Shown: piece by piece, positions 37,425-48,493 of the stretch
How the letters are laid out: each line of letters begins with the position of its first letter
How positions within the stretch are numbered: the stretch's first letter is position 1
Source: an uncultured Litoreibacter sp.
GTDB lineage: Bacteria > Pseudomonadota > Alphaproteobacteria > Rhodobacterales > Rhodobacteraceae
Length of the DNA stretch: 64,000 bases
NCBI GenBank assembly: GCA_947493265.1
Contig: CANLQL010000002.1
Location: 620,001 to 684,000 of the forward strand
Direction of reading: 5' to 3'
Program-made: the position numbers and the translations under genes
Notes under the pieces: model-generated
Told to the model about the DNA's origin: nothing
What the model saw: only the letters and a program-made list of their open reading frames with translations
The model's database searches: none

Positions 37425-38038
37425 TGGGGTTTGCGGATTTTGCATTTTACCTTTTCGCGATCACAGTGGTGACATCGGGGCTGTTTGTTGTGGTCAGTCG
37501 CAACCCGGTCCATTCGGTGCTGTGGTTGATCCTGGCATTCCTGTCCTCGGCGGGCCTTTTCGTGCTTCTGGGTGCTGAGTTTGTCGCGATGCTGCTGATC
37601 ATTGTCTATGTCGGCGCGGTCGCGGTGCTGTTCCTGTTTGTTGTCATGATGCTGGATGTGGATTTCGCGGAACTGCGTGGCGAGTTGGCAAAGTTTGTCC
37701 CGCTTGCTGGGCTTATCGGCGTGATCTTGTTGATGGAACTGGCGCTGGTCTTCGGCGTTTGGGAAACCGCCGAAAACGCGACCGCATTGCGTGACGCGGT
37801 CACGCCCGCCATGTCTGAGACCCAGAACACCGCCGCCCTGGGCGAGCTGATCTACACCAAATATATTTATCTTTTCCAAGCTGCTGGCCTGATCCTGCTG
37901 GTTGCGATGATCGGGGCCATTGTCCTGACGCTGCGCCATCGCCCGGACATCAAGCGCCAGAACATCCTCAGCCAGATCTACCGCGACCCGGCCGAGCAGA
38001 TGGAGCTGAAAGACATCAAACCGGGGCAGGGGCTATGA
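37424..38038 (+). CDS. nuoJ: Complex I subunit J
   Basis: 204 aa, five membrane helices. Helix 3 has the conserved [22 protein letters not shown] region with the pi-bulge typical of ND6/NuoJ. Start overlaps the previous stop by 1 base (TGATG); its stop overlaps nuoK (ATGA-type). Confidence 0.96.
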   Translation: MGFADFAFYLFAITVVTSGLFVVVSRNPVHSVLWLILAFLSSAGLFVLLGAEFVAMLLIIVYVGAVAVLFLFVVMMLDVDFAELRGELAKFVPLAGLIGVILLMELALVFGVWETAENATALRDAVTPAMSETQNTAALGELIYTKYIYLFQAAGLILLVAMIGAIVLTLRHRPDIKRQNILSQIYRDPAEQMELKDIKPGQGL

Positions 38039-38340
38039 TCGGACTTGAACATTATCTGACGGTCGCGGCCGCGTTGTTTGTCATCGGCATCTTTGGCATC
38101 TTCGTGAACCGCAAGAACGTGATCATCATCTTGATGTCGATCGAGCTGATGCTGCTGGCGGTCAATATCAACCTCGTGGCCTTTTCCAGCTTCCTTGGCG
38201 ATCTGGTCGGTCAGGTATTCACGCTGTTTGTCCTGACAGTGGCTGCTGCGGAAGCCGCGATTGGTTTGGCAATTCTGGTCTGTTTCTTCCGGACCCGCGG
38301 CTCTATCGCCGTTGAAGACGTCAACGTGATGAAGGGCTAA
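38035..38340 (+). CDS. nuoK: Complex I subunit K
   Basis: 101 aa, three membrane helices. Conserved Glu residues of the proton path are present in [19 protein letters not shown] (about residue 35) and [13 protein letters not shown] (about residue 70). Confidence 0.97.
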   Translation: MIGLEHYLTVAAALFVIGIFGIFVNRKNVIIILMSIELMLLAVNINLVAFSSFLGDLVGQVFTLFVLTVAAAEAAIGLAILVCFFRTRGSIAVEDVNVMKG

Positions 38341-38344
38341 GAAC

Positions 38345-38455
38345 ATGACCCTCGCAATGTGGATCGCAATTCTGATTTCCGGCGCGGGAGGTGCTGCGGC
38401 TGTGCTGTATTTTGCATGGCCGGATGTCGCCGCACCAAATAAGAACAAAGGCTAG
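38345..38455 (+). CDS. 36-residue single-helix membrane peptide between nuoK and nuoL
   Basis: ATG at 38345, 4 bases after nuoK; TAG at 38453. The frame reads [20 protein letters not shown], then [16 protein letters not shown]: one Gly/Ala-rich membrane helix (about residues 5-24) and a short polar tail. The coding frame is clean, fits the operon spacing exactly (nuoL ATG 7 bases later) and is the only way to fill this gap. It may be a supernumerary helix of the membrane arm. Too short for homology by eye. Confidence 0.65.
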   Translation: MTLAMWIAILISGAGGAAAVLYFAWPDVAAPNKNKG

Positions 38456-38462
38456 TCGAGCT

Positions 38463-40571
38463 ATGGAAACCATTATCCTTTTTGCCCCCCTCCTTGGCGC
38501 ACTTCTGTGCGGCTTCGGATGGAAGTTCATGGGCGAGCAGGCGGCCTGCGTCATCTCGACCGGCTTGCTGTTTCTATCGGCGATCCTCAGCTGGGTCGTG
38601 TTCCTGACCTTTGACGGCACGCTGGAGCAAATCAACATACTGCGTTGGATCGAAAGCGGCACGCTTAGCACCGATTGGGCGATCCGCATGGACCGGCTGA
38701 CAACGATCATGCTGATCGTGATCACTACGGTTTCCAGCCTCGTACATCTCTATTCCTTCGGCTACATGGCCCATGATGAACATTTCGGCGAAGGCCATAC
38801 ATATAAACCACGGTTCTTTGCTTACCTGAGCTTCTTTACCTTCGCGATGTTGATGCTGGTGACAGCGGATAACCTTGTGCAAATGTTCTTTGGCTGGGAA
38901 GGCGTGGGCGTTGCTTCCTACTTGCTGATCGGGTTTTACTACAAGAAACCATCGGCCAATGCCGCTGCCATCAAGGCCTTCGTGGTCAACCGGGTTGGGG
39001 ATTTCGGCTTTGCACTGGGGATCTTCGGGATTTTCCTGCTGGTCGACTCGATCAATTTCTCCGACATTTTCGCCGCCGCGCCGGAGATTGCAGAAACGCA
39101 GATCAGCTTCCTATGGACCGAATGGAACGCGGCAAACCTTCTGGCCTTCTTGCTGTTTATCGGCGCAATGGGTAAATCCGCGCAGCTGTTCCTGCACACC
39201 TGGTTGCCAGACGCGATGGAAGGCCCGACCCCTGTGTCAGCCTTGATCCACGCAGCGACCATGGTAACCGCCGGGGTCTTCCTTGTGTGCCGCATGTCGC
39301 CGCTGATCGAGTTTGCGCCAGAGGCCAAACAGTTCATCGTGATCGTCGGGGCCTCGACCGCGTTCTTCGCGGCCACGGTGGGGCTTGTGCAAAACGACAT
39401 CAAGCGCGTGATCGCCTATTCAACCTGTTCGCAGCTGGGCTACATGTTCGTGGCCGCTGGCGTCGGTGTCTATTCAGTGGCGATGTTTCATCTGCTGACA
39501 CACGCGTTCTTCAAGGCGATGCTGTTTCTTGGCGCAGGCTCTGTCATTCACGCGATGCATCACGAGCAGGACATGCGCAACTATGGCGGCCTGCGTAAGA
39601 AAATCCCGATGACCTTCTGGGCAATGATGCTGGGCACGCTGGCCATCACCGGCGTGGGTATTCCGCTGCTTTATCTGGGCTTCCCGGTTGGCTTTGCGGG
39701 TTTCGTCTCGAAAGATGCGATCATTGAAAGCGCCTATGCAGCTTCCCCAATGGGCTTTGCGTTCTGGATGCTGGTCGTCGCGGCGCTGTTTACCAGTTTC
39801 TACAGCTGGCGTTTGATGTTCCTGACGTTCTACGGCGCGCCGCGCGGCGACAAGCACACCCATGAACATGCCCACGAGTCGCCCAAAACGATGCTGGTGC
39901 CTTTGGGTGTTCTGGCCTTTGGTGCTGTGTTTGCCGGCATGGTGTTCTACAAGCCGTTCTTCGGCTCTTTCGAGAGTGTCGAGAAGTTCTTTGGCATCAC
40001 CGCCGAAAAACACGCGCTGGTTGAGCCTGCCGATCTGAGCCTGATTGCACCGGCCTATGCGGCGGGCGATAGCGACGGCAAAGAGGGCAAGCACGAAGAT
40101 CACCGCGTGGTGGGCGCACCCGGCGATGGCGCGATCTTCATGGCCGAAAGCAACACAGTGCTGCACGACGCCCATTACGTACCGAAATGGGTCAAAGTCT
40201 CGCCCTTCATCGCGATGCTACTGGGCTTTTTCACGGCTTGGGTCTTCTACATCAAAAACCCATCTCTGCCGGGCAGGCTGGCGACCGCGCAACAGCCGCT
40301 TTATCAATTCCTGCTGAACAAATGGTATTTCGACGAGCTTTACGACGTGATCTTCGTCCGCTCCTTCAAGTGGCTGGGCGGGTTCCTTTGGCGGCGGGGT
40401 GACGGCAACGTTATTGACGGCTCCATCAACGGGGTGGCCATGGGCATAATTCCATTTTTCACACGTATCGCCGGGCGGGCGCAGTCGGGCTTCATGTTCC
40501 ACTACGCGTTTGCAATGGTGATCGGCATCGTGGTGTTAATCACCTGGTTTGCCATCGGGTTGGGGGGCTGA
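38463..40571 (+). CDS. nuoL: Complex I subunit L (antiporter-like)
   Basis: 702 aa. Distal proton-pumping subunit with the long lateral helix at the C-terminus. Seen: [19 protein letters not shown] (Glu, about residue 145), [20 protein letters not shown] (Lys/His channel region, about residue 246), and a C-terminal soluble loop rich in Asp/Gly/Lys/His (about 515-565) before the lateral helix. The ATG at 38463 gives [15 protein letters not shown]; a longer in-frame stretch runs back into the 36-residue gene and is not family sequence. Confidence 0.97.
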   Translation: METIILFAPLLGALLCGFGWKFMGEQAACVISTGLLFLSAILSWVVFLTFDGTLEQINILRWIESGTLSTDWAIRMDRLTTIMLIVITTVSSLVHLYSFGYMAHDEHFGEGHTYKPRFFAYLSFFTFAMLMLVTADNLVQMFFGWEGVGVASYLLIGFYYKKPSANAAAIKAFVVNRVGDFGFALGIFGIFLLVDSINFSDIFAAAPEIAETQISFLWTEWNAANLLAFLLFIGAMGKSAQLFLHTWLPDAMEGPTPVSALIHAATMVTAGVFLVCRMSPLIEFAPEAKQFIVIVGASTAFFAATVGLVQNDIKRVIAYSTCSQLGYMFVAAGVGVYSVAMFHLLTHAFFKAMLFLGAGSVIHAMHHEQDMRNYGGLRKKIPMTFWAMMLGTLAITGVGIPLLYLGFPVGFAGFVSKDAIIESAYAASPMGFAFWMLVVAALFTSFYSWRLMFLTFYGAPRGDKHTHEHAHESPKTMLVPLGVLAFGAVFAGMVFYKPFFGSFESVEKFFGITAEKHALVEPADLSLIAPAYAAGDSDGKEGKHEDHRVVGAPGDGAIFMAESNTVLHDAHYVPKWVKVSPFIAMLLGFFTAWVFYIKNPSLPGRLATAQQPLYQFLLNKWYFDELYDVIFVRSFKWLGGFLWRRGDGNVIDGSINGVAMGIIPFFTRIAGRAQSGFMFHYAFAMVIGIVVLITWFAIGLGG

Positions 40572-40575
40572 GATC

Positions 40576-42117
40576 ATGGATAATCTTCTGTCGATCATTA
40601 CCTTCATGCCGCTGGTCGCTGCGGTCATCTTGGGTCTTTTCCTGCGCGGCGATGATGAAGCGGCGCAGCGCAACGCGAAATGGCTGGCGCTGATTGCGAC
40701 TTCGGCCACGTTCTTGCTGTCGATCTTCCTTTATACCGGGTTCGATCCGGCCAATACCGGCTTCCAGTTTGTCGAAGAACGCGAATGGCTTTTGGGCTTG
40801 CAGTACAAAATGGGTGTCGATGGTATTTCGGTGACGTTTGTTTTGCTGACCACGTTCCTGATGCCGCTGGTCATCGCGTCTTGCTGGGACGTCAAACACC
40901 GGGTCAAAGACTACATGATTGCGTTCCTTTTGCTGGAAACCCTGATGCTGGGCGTGTTCTGCGCGCTTGATCTGATCTTGTTCTACCTGTTCTTCGAGGC
41001 GGGCCTGATCCCGATGTTCCTGATCATTGGGATCTGGGGCGGGGCAAACCGCATCTATGCCAGCTTCAAGTTCTTCCTTTATACGCTTCTGGGCTCTGTC
41101 CTGATGCTGGTGGCAATGATCGCCATGTATATGGATGCAGGCACAACCGACATTCCAACATTGCTCAGCCATAGCTTCGGTTCGGAAAGCTTCAGCCTGT
41201 TGGGCATTCAAGTCATCGGTGGCGCGCAGACGCTGATGTGGCTGGCCTTCTTTGCCAGCTTCGCGGTCAAAATGCCGATGTGGCCGGTTCATACCTGGTT
41301 GCCTGACGCACACGTGCAAGCGCCAACGGCAGGCTCCGTGGTTCTGGCGGCGATCTTGCTGAAGATGGGCGGCTACGGCTTCTTGCGCTTCTCTCTGCCG
41401 ATGTTTCCGGTCGGGTCCGAGATTATGGGGCCATATGTACTTTGGCTTTCTGCAATCGCGATTGTCTATACATCGCTGGTAGCGCTCGCGCAGCATGATA
41501 TGAAAAAGCTGATCGCTTATTCCTCCGTGGCCCATATGGGGTACGTGACAATGGGGATCTTTGCGGTGAACCAGCAGGGCGTTGACGGTGCTATTTTCCA
41601 GATGATCAGCCACGGCTTTATCTCTGGCGCGCTCTTCCTGTGTGTTGGAGTGATCTACGACCGGATGCACACACGGGAGATTGACGCCTATGGTGGACTG
41701 GTCAACAAGATGCCCGCCTATGCGATGATCTTCATGCTGTTCACCATGGCCAATGTTGGTCTTCCCGGCACGTCGGGCTTTGTGGGTGAGTTCCTGACAT
41801 TGATGGGTATCTTCCAGGTCAACACCTGGGTCGCCGTTGTGGCCACGTCTGGTGTAATCCTGTCGGCGGCTTATGCGCTGTGGCTCTACCGCCGCGTGGT
41901 CATGGGAGACCTGATCAAGGAAAGCCTGAAATCAATCACCGATATGTCCCGCCGGGAACGTGCGATCTTTGCGCCGTTGGTTGTGATGACGATCCTTCTG
42001 GGCGTCTATCCAGCGCTCGTCCTTGATATGATCGGACCCAGCGTCGAGGCGCTGGTCTCCAATTACGACACTGCCGTTCTGAATTCAGAAGCGGCCACGG
42101 CATATGCCGAGAATTGA
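40576..42117 (+). CDS. nuoM: Complex I subunit M (antiporter-like)
   Basis: 513 aa, about 14 membrane helices. Seen: [20 protein letters not shown] (conserved Glu, about residue 119), [37 protein letters not shown] (about residue 237) and [13 protein letters not shown]. Start ATG 4 bases after the nuoL stop. Confidence 0.97.
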   Translation: MDNLLSIITFMPLVAAVILGLFLRGDDEAAQRNAKWLALIATSATFLLSIFLYTGFDPANTGFQFVEEREWLLGLQYKMGVDGISVTFVLLTTFLMPLVIASCWDVKHRVKDYMIAFLLLETLMLGVFCALDLILFYLFFEAGLIPMFLIIGIWGGANRIYASFKFFLYTLLGSVLMLVAMIAMYMDAGTTDIPTLLSHSFGSESFSLLGIQVIGGAQTLMWLAFFASFAVKMPMWPVHTWLPDAHVQAPTAGSVVLAAILLKMGGYGFLRFSLPMFPVGSEIMGPYVLWLSAIAIVYTSLVALAQHDMKKLIAYSSVAHMGYVTMGIFAVNQQGVDGAIFQMISHGFISGALFLCVGVIYDRMHTREIDAYGGLVNKMPAYAMIFMLFTMANVGLPGTSGFVGEFLTLMGIFQVNTWVAVVATSGVILSAAYALWLYRRVVMGDLIKESLKSITDMSRRERAIFAPLVVMTILLGVYPALVLDMIGPSVEALVSNYDTAVLNSEAATAYAEN

Positions 42118-42128
42118 AAGCCTGAGCC

Positions 42129-43568
42129 ATGATCCAAACTGATCTCGCCATTGTTCTGCCGGAAATCATCCTCGCTGTGTTTGCGATGGTGGCTTTGATC
42201 GGCGCTGTCTACACGGGCAAGGACAAGACCGCGCCGCTTATCTTATGGCTGACAGCCGGGTTGTTCGTGGCTTTGGCCGCGTGGATCGGGTTCACCGGGG
42301 AAGGCACGCAGGAAGCCTTTGGCGGGGCCTTTGTCGATGATGGGTTCGCCCGGTTCGCGAAGGTGACGATCTTGCTGTCGGCAGCCGCAATCCTGCTGCT
42401 TAGCCAGGACTTCATGACCCGTCATGACCTGTTCCGCTTTGAATACCCGATCTTGTTGGCGCTTGCTGTCGTCGGCATGATGATGATGGTCTCCGCCGGT
42501 GACCTGATGGCACTTTACATGGGCCTGGAGCTGCAATCGCTGTCGCTATACGTCGTGGCCGCCTTGCGCCGCGATAGCGTCAAGTCCACGGAGGCGGGTC
42601 TGAAATACTTCGTGCTCGGCGCGCTGTCCTCTGGCCTTTTGCTCTACGGTGCCTCGCTGACTTATGGCTATGCAGGCACCACGCTGTTCTCGGGCATCGT
42701 GTCGACCTTGCATGAGGGCCATAACTCCCTCGGTCTGATCTTCGGTCTGGTGTTTATCGCTGCGGGCCTGGCCTTCAAGGTTTCTGCTGCGCCGTTTCAC
42801 ATGTGGACCCCGGATGTCTACGAAGGCTCGCCCACTCCGATCACAGCTTTCTTCGCAACAGCCCCGAAAGTTGCCGCGATGGCGCTGTTTGCGCGGGTTG
42901 TGCATGACGCGTTCGGCGGTGCTGTTGGGGACTGGACACAGATCGTCGCGTTCTTGTCGGTGGCCTCCATGTTCCTGGGTGCGATTGCTGCGATTGGGCA
43001 GCGCGACATCAAACGTCTGATGGCTTATTCCTCCATCGCCCATATGGGGTTTGCCCTGATGGGGCTGGCCGCTGGCACTGCCGAAGGTGTGCAGGCAATG
43101 CTGATCTATATGGCGATTTACGTCACGATGAATATCGGCACATTCGCCTTCATCCTGAGCATGGAAAAAGACGGCCATCCAGTCACGGATATCGATGCGC
43201 TGCAGAACTATTCCAAGCAGGAGCCGGGCCGTGCTTTGGCGATGCTGGTGTTGATGTTCTCGCTGGCTGGCATTCCGCCGCTGGTCGGCTTCTTTGGTAA
43301 GTTCTACGTGCTGAAGGCCGCCGTGGACGCCAATATGACATGGCTTGCTGTCGCAGGTGTCATCGCATCGGTTATCGGTGCGTTCTACTATCTGCGGATC
43401 ATCTACTACATGTATTTCGGCGAAGAACGCGACGCGCTGGATGGGTCCATGCCGATCGTGGGGTGGACGCTTCTGATGGGCTCTGCTGCGATCATGGTTG
43501 TCGGTGTGATCAACCTCTTTGGGATCGAAGGTTTGGCGCTGGCCGCTGCGGGTGCTCTTGTCAACTGA
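42129..43568 (+). CDS. nuoN: Complex I subunit N (antiporter-like)
   Basis: 479 aa, about 14 membrane helices. Seen: [20 protein letters not shown] (Glu, about residue 132), [20 protein letters not shown] (about residue 223) and [18 protein letters not shown]. It ends the complex I set. The end overlaps the probable birA start by 17 bases. Confidence 0.97.
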   Translation: MIQTDLAIVLPEIILAVFAMVALIGAVYTGKDKTAPLILWLTAGLFVALAAWIGFTGEGTQEAFGGAFVDDGFARFAKVTILLSAAAILLLSQDFMTRHDLFRFEYPILLALAVVGMMMMVSAGDLMALYMGLELQSLSLYVVAALRRDSVKSTEAGLKYFVLGALSSGLLLYGASLTYGYAGTTLFSGIVSTLHEGHNSLGLIFGLVFIAAGLAFKVSAAPFHMWTPDVYEGSPTPITAFFATAPKVAAMALFARVVHDAFGGAVGDWTQIVAFLSVASMFLGAIAAIGQRDIKRLMAYSSIAHMGFALMGLAAGTAEGVQAMLIYMAIYVTMNIGTFAFILSMEKDGHPVTDIDALQNYSKQEPGRALAMLVLMFSLAGIPPLVGFFGKFYVLKAAVDANMTWLAVAGVIASVIGAFYYLRIIYYMYFGEERDALDGSMPIVGWTLLMGSAAIMVVGVINLFGIEGLALAAAGALVN

Positions 43569-44307
43569 GGCGAACCTCTGGCCGGAAGGCTACGACAAGA
43601 TCACGCTGGAAACGGTGGACAGCACAATGGCGGAGGCCGCGCGTCTGGCCCCGTCCCTCAGGGGTCCGACCTGGATCATCGCCCGCACGCAAACTGCTGC
43701 AAAAGGCCGTCAGGGCCGTCCGTGGAAAAACCCCGAAGGCAATTTCGCAGCGACTTTGCTGATGCGTCCGGAAGGCACCGCAGCGGATGCGGCCTTGCGG
43801 TCGTTTTTTGCGGCGAACGCCCTTTATGAGACCCTGAGCCTTTATACAGATCGTACGCGATTGGCCGTCAAATGGCCCAATGATGTGCTTATGAATGGCG
43901 GGAAGATCGCGGGCATTCTGTTGGAAAGCGCAGGGCAGGGAACCGGGGTTGCGTGGCTGTCCATCGGCATCGGCGTCAACCTCGTGGCCACACCTGACGT
44001 AGCGGATGCGATGTTTCCACCGATCAGCCTTGCAAGCGCGGGTGGACCAGCCCCAGACCCCGAGGAATTCTTGGAAGCGCTCGCCGTCAATTTTGCGACC
44101 GAAGAAGCGATCTACGCCAAGTTGGGATTTGCCCCAATTCGCGAAAGCTGGCTTGCCAAAGCAGCCCGTCTGGGCGAGGTCATCACCGCGCGCACCCCGC
44201 GTGAAGAGGTTACCGGCGTGTTTGAGACCATAGACGCGCAGGGCACTCTTATTCTAAAGACGCCCAAAGGTTTGCGCCCGATTCCGGCTGCAGACGTCTA
44301 TTTTTGA
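43552..44307 (+). CDS. birA: Biotin-[acetyl-CoA-carboxylase] ligase
   Basis: 251 aa with the GTG start at 43552; TTG at 43558 or 43519 are alternatives, none with a strong ribosome site, so it may rely on coupling from nuoN. BirA activates biotin and attaches it to carboxylase carrier proteins. Seen: [13 protein letters not shown], the biotinyl-AMP loop [19 protein letters not shown] (about residues 45-63; the usual GRGRxGR is here GRQGRPW) and [20 protein letters not shown]. The N-terminal DNA-binding domain of E. coli BirA is absent, so it is not a repressor. Confidence 0.9.
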   Translation: MLLSTEANLWPEGYDKITLETVDSTMAEAARLAPSLRGPTWIIARTQTAAKGRQGRPWKNPEGNFAATLLMRPEGTAADAALRSFFAANALYETLSLYTDRTRLAVKWPNDVLMNGGKIAGILLESAGQGTGVAWLSIGIGVNLVATPDVADAMFPPISLASAGGPAPDPEEFLEALAVNFATEEAIYAKLGFAPIRESWLAKAARLGEVITARTPREEVTGVFETIDAQGTLILKTPKGLRPIPAADVYF

Positions 44308-44317
44308 GGACTTGGCC

Positions 44318-45088
44318 ATGCTCTTGGCAATTGATTGCGGCAACACGAACACCGTCTTCTCGATCTGGGATGGGCGCAGCTTTATCGCGACCTGGCGCAC
44401 AGCGACTGAATGGCAGCGCACGGCGGATCAATATTACGTCTGGCTGACCACGTTGATGAAATATCAAGACATCGAGGTCGAGATCACCGAAATCATCATC
44501 TCGTCCACGGTGCCGCGGGTTGTGTTCAACCTGCGTGTCTTCGCAGACCGGTATTTCGACACGCGCCCGTTGGTTGTCGGCAAAGATGGCTGCAAGCTGC
44601 CTGTGGATGTCCGCGTTGACGAAGGTACGCAAGTGGGGCCGGACCGGTTGGTCAATACCGTAGCCGGGCACGATATTTTTGGCGGCGATCTGATCGTGGT
44701 CGATTTTGGAACTGCCACGACTTTTGACGTTGTTGATACGGACGGGGCCTATATTGGCGGGGTGATTGCGCCGGGTGTAAACCTAAGCCTGGAAGCGCTG
44801 CATCAAGCTGCCGCGGCCCTTCCTCACGTCGATATTTCTAAGCCACAGGCGGTGATTGGGACAAACACGGTGGCGTGTATGCAATCGGGCGTTTTCTGGG
44901 GCTATATCGGCCTGATCAAAGAGATTTGCGCCCGGATCAAGGCAGAACGTGGTCGGGAGATGAAGGTTATCTCCACCGGCGGTCTTGCCCCCTTGTTCCA
45001 GCAGTCAGAAGCCCTATTTGATGACTTCAACGATGAACTGACCATGCATGGGCTGGTCGTCATCAACAGCTATAACAGATCGGAATAA
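44318..45088 (+). CDS. coaX: Type III pantothenate kinase
   Basis: 256 aa. First enzyme of coenzyme A synthesis, the CoaX type that needs a monovalent cation. Seen: LLAIDCGNTNTVFSIWDG (phosphate 1 loop), GPDRLVNTVAG (about residue 106), VVDFGTATTFDVVD (phosphate 2 loop, about residue 128), and GGVIAPGVNLSLEALHQAAA. ATG at 44318; a TTG at 44312 is a weaker choice. It is 10 bases after birA. Confidence 0.95.
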   Translation: MLLAIDCGNTNTVFSIWDGRSFIATWRTATEWQRTADQYYVWLTTLMKYQDIEVEITEIIISSTVPRVVFNLRVFADRYFDTRPLVVGKDGCKLPVDVRVDEGTQVGPDRLVNTVAGHDIFGGDLIVVDFGTATTFDVVDTDGAYIGGVIAPGVNLSLEALHQAAAALPHVDISKPQAVIGTNTVACMQSGVFWGYIGLIKEICARIKAERGREMKVISTGGLAPLFQQSEALFDDFNDELTMHGLVVINSYNRSE

Positions 45089-45090
45089 CG

Positions 45091-46755
45091 ATGGCGGGCG
45101 AGCAGCTCATTTATCTGCCTCTTGGTGGGGCAGGCGAAGTTGGCATGAACATGTATCTCTACGGCTATGGCCGGAAGGGGAAGGAACGGTTCATCCTGGT
45201 TGATATGGGTGTGACCTTCCCGGATATGGATGGCTCCCCCGGGGTCGATCTGATCTTCCCGGATATTGAATGGATCGCCGATCGCGCCGACCAGTTGGAC
45301 GCGATTTTCATCACCCACGCCCATGAGGATCATATCGGCGCTGTCGGGCATCTGTTGGGGCGTTTGAATGCGCCGATTTATGCGCGCAAATTTACTGCGC
45401 ATATTGGCCGCATGAAGCTGGAAGAGCATGGGTTTGACGGCACCCAGATACAGACTGTGGGTCCAATGCCCACGCAGGTTGAGGCCGGTCCGTTCAAAGT
45501 CGGCTTCATGCCAATCTCCCATTCGATCCCGGAATCAAGCGCATTGATCATCGACACCCCAGAAGGCCGTGTCGTGCATTCGGGCGATTTCAAGATTGAT
45601 GAAACCCCGGTTCTTGGCGAACCCTTTGACCGGAAGGCCTGGGGCAATCTGGGCCCTGTAAAAGCGCTGGTTTGTGACAGTACAAACGTGTTTTCGCGCC
45701 ATGAAGGCCGGTCGGAGATTACCGTTGGCCCTGCGATCACCAAGATCGTTTCGGAAGCTGAGGGCATGGTTGTGGCGACCACGTTCGCGTCGAATATCGC
45801 GCGGGTTAAAACGCTTGCGGATGCGGGGATTGCGGCGGGCAGATCGATTGTCTTGATGGGCCGGGCGATGAAAAAGATGGTCGCGGCAGGTCTGGAAACA
45901 GGTGTGATCGACACATTCCCCCCGACCGTTGCCCCGGAAGAGGCGCAAAGCATCCCGCGCGATCATCTGATGCTGCTGGCCACTGGCAGCCAAGGCGAAC
46001 GGCGCGCAGCCTCGGCTCAATTGTCGCGCGGTAAATTCCAAGGATTGACCCTGAAAGAGGGTGATTTGTTCCTATTTTCCTCAAAAACCATCCCCGGAAA
46101 TGAGGTTTCCGTTGGGCGGATCGTCAATGCCTTGTCCGAGATGGGCGTTGATGTGATCGACGATAAGATGGCTGATATTCATGTTTCCGGCCATGCCAAC
46201 CGCCCCGATCTAGAGGAAATGCACCGCCTTGTGCAGCCGCAAATCCTGGTGCCAATGCACGGCGAACATCGGATGCTGCGCGAGCACGCGAAGCTGGGAA
46301 CGGCAAACGGGATAGCGTCCATCGTGGCACCGAACGGGACGATGATTTCGCTGTCTGGCAACCGCCCCGAGATTGTTGAGTTTGTTGAGACCGGCAGGCT
46401 TTACCTGGATGGCTCCGTACAAATCGGCGCATTGGACGGCATCGTTCGAGACCGTATCCGCATGGCGCTGAACGGGCAGGTGGTGATTGGTGTTTTGATC
46501 GATGAAGAAGACGCGCCTTTGCTGGATGCGTGGTGCGAATTGAAGGGTCTGGCTGAAACCGGGCAATCCAACGCGCCGCTGGCGGAAATTCTTGAAGATG
46601 ACGTGGGCCAATTCCTTGGCCGCGCCGATGACAAGACGATTTTGGATGATGACAAGCTGGAAGAGGCGATCAAACGCCTCGTCCGCCAGTCCTGCTTGAA
46701 TGAAATTGGCAAGAAGCCGGAAGTGATCGTTCTGATCTCCCGGCTTGCTGCCTAA
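45091..46755 (+). CDS. rnj: Ribonuclease J
   Basis: 554 aa. Metallo-beta-lactamase/beta-CASP RNase that processes and decays RNA from 5' ends. Seen: YLPLGGAGEVGMNMYLYGYG at the start, the zinc motif FITHAHEDHIGAVGHLL (about residue 71), HSIPESSALII, VVHSGDFKID (about residue 152), and beta-CASP CDSTNVFSRHEGRSE and LLATGSQGE; HVSGHAN and VPMHGEHRM complete the site. It starts 2 bases after coaX, so the nuo-birA-coaX-rnj block is probably transcribed together. It is convergent with an RNA helicase gene. Confidence 0.95.
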   Translation: MAGEQLIYLPLGGAGEVGMNMYLYGYGRKGKERFILVDMGVTFPDMDGSPGVDLIFPDIEWIADRADQLDAIFITHAHEDHIGAVGHLLGRLNAPIYARKFTAHIGRMKLEEHGFDGTQIQTVGPMPTQVEAGPFKVGFMPISHSIPESSALIIDTPEGRVVHSGDFKIDETPVLGEPFDRKAWGNLGPVKALVCDSTNVFSRHEGRSEITVGPAITKIVSEAEGMVVATTFASNIARVKTLADAGIAAGRSIVLMGRAMKKMVAAGLETGVIDTFPPTVAPEEAQSIPRDHLMLLATGSQGERRAASAQLSRGKFQGLTLKEGDLFLFSSKTIPGNEVSVGRIVNALSEMGVDVIDDKMADIHVSGHANRPDLEEMHRLVQPQILVPMHGEHRMLREHAKLGTANGIASIVAPNGTMISLSGNRPEIVEFVETGRLYLDGSVQIGALDGIVRDRIRMALNGQVVIGVLIDEEDAPLLDAWCELKGLAETGQSNAPLAEILEDDVGQFLGRADDKTILDDDKLEEAIKRLVRQSCLNEIGKKPEVIVLISRLAA

Positions 46756-46759
46756 CGCT

Positions 46760-48355
46760 TCAGCTTTCGGCCGCTTCGTCGGCCTGATCTGCAATTTCAG
46801 GCTCTGCCGCGGGTTCCGCGGTGGAGTTTGCAGGTCCCCCGCGTCGTTCGTCAAAGCTCATTGCGATAAAGCCGGGCAAGTGATCGCCGAGACCCACAAC
46901 CTTCGGGCCACGATCATCGTTGCGCCCGCGTCCACGTCCGCCCCGACCGCGCGCGTTACGGTTGTCGCGGCGATCATCTGATTTAGCCTCAGACTTAGGG
47001 TCGGTTTTTGGCTCTGACTTTGCGTCTTCTTGCGGTGCTGCCTGCGCCTCCGGTTTTGGCGTTTCTTTCGCCTCGACCTCTTGTTTTGGCGCGTCCTCAG
47101 CGGCTTTTTCTTCCGGTGCAGGTTTTTCAGCAGATTTGCGGCTGCGACGGCGGGATTTTGGTTTGTCCTCGGACTGTTCAGCCTCTTCCCGTGGTGCTGG
47201 CGCTTTTTGCGCCCCGGTATCACCGCGTGGAATTTCGGTTTTGATCAGGTCCTCAATTGCTTTGAGAAGCTTTTCATCCTTGGGCGTGGAGATCATCATC
47301 GCGGCACCTTTGCGGCCCGCACGACCCGTCCGTCCGATCCGGTGCACATAATCTTCCGCATGTGACGGGACATCGAAGTTGAACACGTGGCTGACATTCG
47401 GAATATCGAGGCCGCGCGCGGCCACATCAGATGCCACAAGAAAACGGATCTTGCCGTCCCGGAACCCTTCCAAGGTCCGCGTCCGGTAGGATTGGTCCAG
47501 GTCGCCGTGGATCGGTTCGGCGTCATGTCCGTATTTTTTCAAGGACTTAGCGACAATATCGACGTCAACCTTGCGGTTGCAGAAGATAATTCCGTTGGTC
47601 ACAGCTTCGCCTTCCTGATCGATCAACTGACGCAGGAAATCGCGTTTCTGTTTGGCTTGGGCATCGCGGCGCGCGCCGGCAAGTTCAAACAATTGTTGGG
47701 TGATCGTATCCGAGGTCGTCGCCTGACGGGCGACTTCGACCCGTGCCGGATTGGACAGGAATGTGTTTGTGATCCGCTCAATCTCAGGGGCCATTGTGGC
47801 CGAGAAAAACAGCGTTTGCCGGGTGAAGGGCGTCATCTGAAAAATACGCTCAATATCGGGGATGAACCCCATATCCAGCATCCGGTCAGCTTCATCGACG
47901 ACCATGATCTTGACGTCTGACAGGATCAGTTTGCCTCGCTCGAAATGGTCCAGAAGGCGGCCTGGTGTGGCAATCAATACGTCGACACCACGATCGATCA
48001 GCGCGTCTTGTTCTTTGAAGGACACGCCGCCGATCAGCAAAGCTTTGGTCAGCTTTGTGTGTTTGGCGTAGGCGTCGAAATTCTCAGCGACTTGAGCCGC
48101 CAATTCGCGGGTCGGGGCCAGAACAAGGCTACGTGGCATCCGCGCGCGGGCGCGTCCGCGATTGAGAAGCGTGATCATCGGCAGCGTAAAGCTGGCGGTT
48201 TTGCCGGTCCCGGTTTGTGCGATCCCCAAGACGTCGCGGCCTTCCAAAGCGGGGGGAATTGCGCCCGCTTGAATGGGCGTGGGTTCGGTGTAGCCGGTTT
48301 CCTCAACAGCTTTGAGGACTTTGGCGTGAAGTTTCAGGTCAGTGAATTTTGTCAT
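46760..48355 (-). CDS. rhlE: DEAD-box RNA helicase (RhlE-type) with acidic and Arg-Gly tail
   Basis: 531 aa. All helicase motifs are present: AQTGTGKTASFTLPM (about residue 44), PTRELAAQV, TPGRLLDHFE, VDEADRMLDMGF (about residue 155), FFSATM, and HRIGRTGRAGRKG (about residue 340). The tail after about residue 390 is low-complexity: Lys/Glu/Pro-rich, then an NARGRGGRGRGRNDDRG box of the kind that binds RNA, then a conserved-looking GLGDHLPGFIAMSF. It converges on rnj with 4 bases between stops; RNase J and a DEAD-box helicase may share decay tasks, but contact is inference. Confidence 0.92.
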   Translation of the reverse strand: MTKFTDLKLHAKVLKAVEETGYTEPTPIQAGAIPPALEGRDVLGIAQTGTGKTASFTLPMITLLNRGRARARMPRSLVLAPTRELAAQVAENFDAYAKHTKLTKALLIGGVSFKEQDALIDRGVDVLIATPGRLLDHFERGKLILSDVKIMVVDEADRMLDMGFIPDIERIFQMTPFTRQTLFFSATMAPEIERITNTFLSNPARVEVARQATTSDTITQQLFELAGARRDAQAKQKRDFLRQLIDQEGEAVTNGIIFCNRKVDVDIVAKSLKKYGHDAEPIHGDLDQSYRTRTLEGFRDGKIRFLVASDVAARGLDIPNVSHVFNFDVPSHAEDYVHRIGRTGRAGRKGAAMMISTPKDEKLLKAIEDLIKTEIPRGDTGAQKAPAPREEAEQSEDKPKSRRRSRKSAEKPAPEEKAAEDAPKQEVEAKETPKPEAQAAPQEDAKSEPKTDPKSEAKSDDRRDNRNARGRGGRGRGRNDDRGPKVVGLGDHLPGFIAMSFDERRGGPANSTAEPAAEPEIADQADEAAES

Positions 48356-48393
48356 TTATATCCAAATGTTGCAGCATTTTGCGGCAGTGATTT

Positions 48394-48417
48394 GGGACGC
48401 AGGTGCCAACGCGTCCC
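48394..48417 (-). promoter_or_regulatory. Hairpin in the leader of the helicase gene
   Basis: GGGACGC (48394-48400) pairs with GCGTCCC (48411-48417) around a 10-base loop, in the 138-base gap between prfC and rhlE. It lacks a T-run on the minus strand, so it is not a clear terminator for prfC. It would sit in the rhlE 5' leader. Confidence 0.35.
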
Positions 48418-48493
48418 TGCGTCGTCCTGCAGACGTTTTCCACAGGTATGCTGCATGTAGCGCGGAACACCCGAAAGGTCAATAAAAGCGGGG

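Noticed and set aside
40540-41670. 376-codon minus-strand frame opposite nuoM
   Set aside because: Shadow of nuoM, rich in His, Gln and Arg, with no domain.
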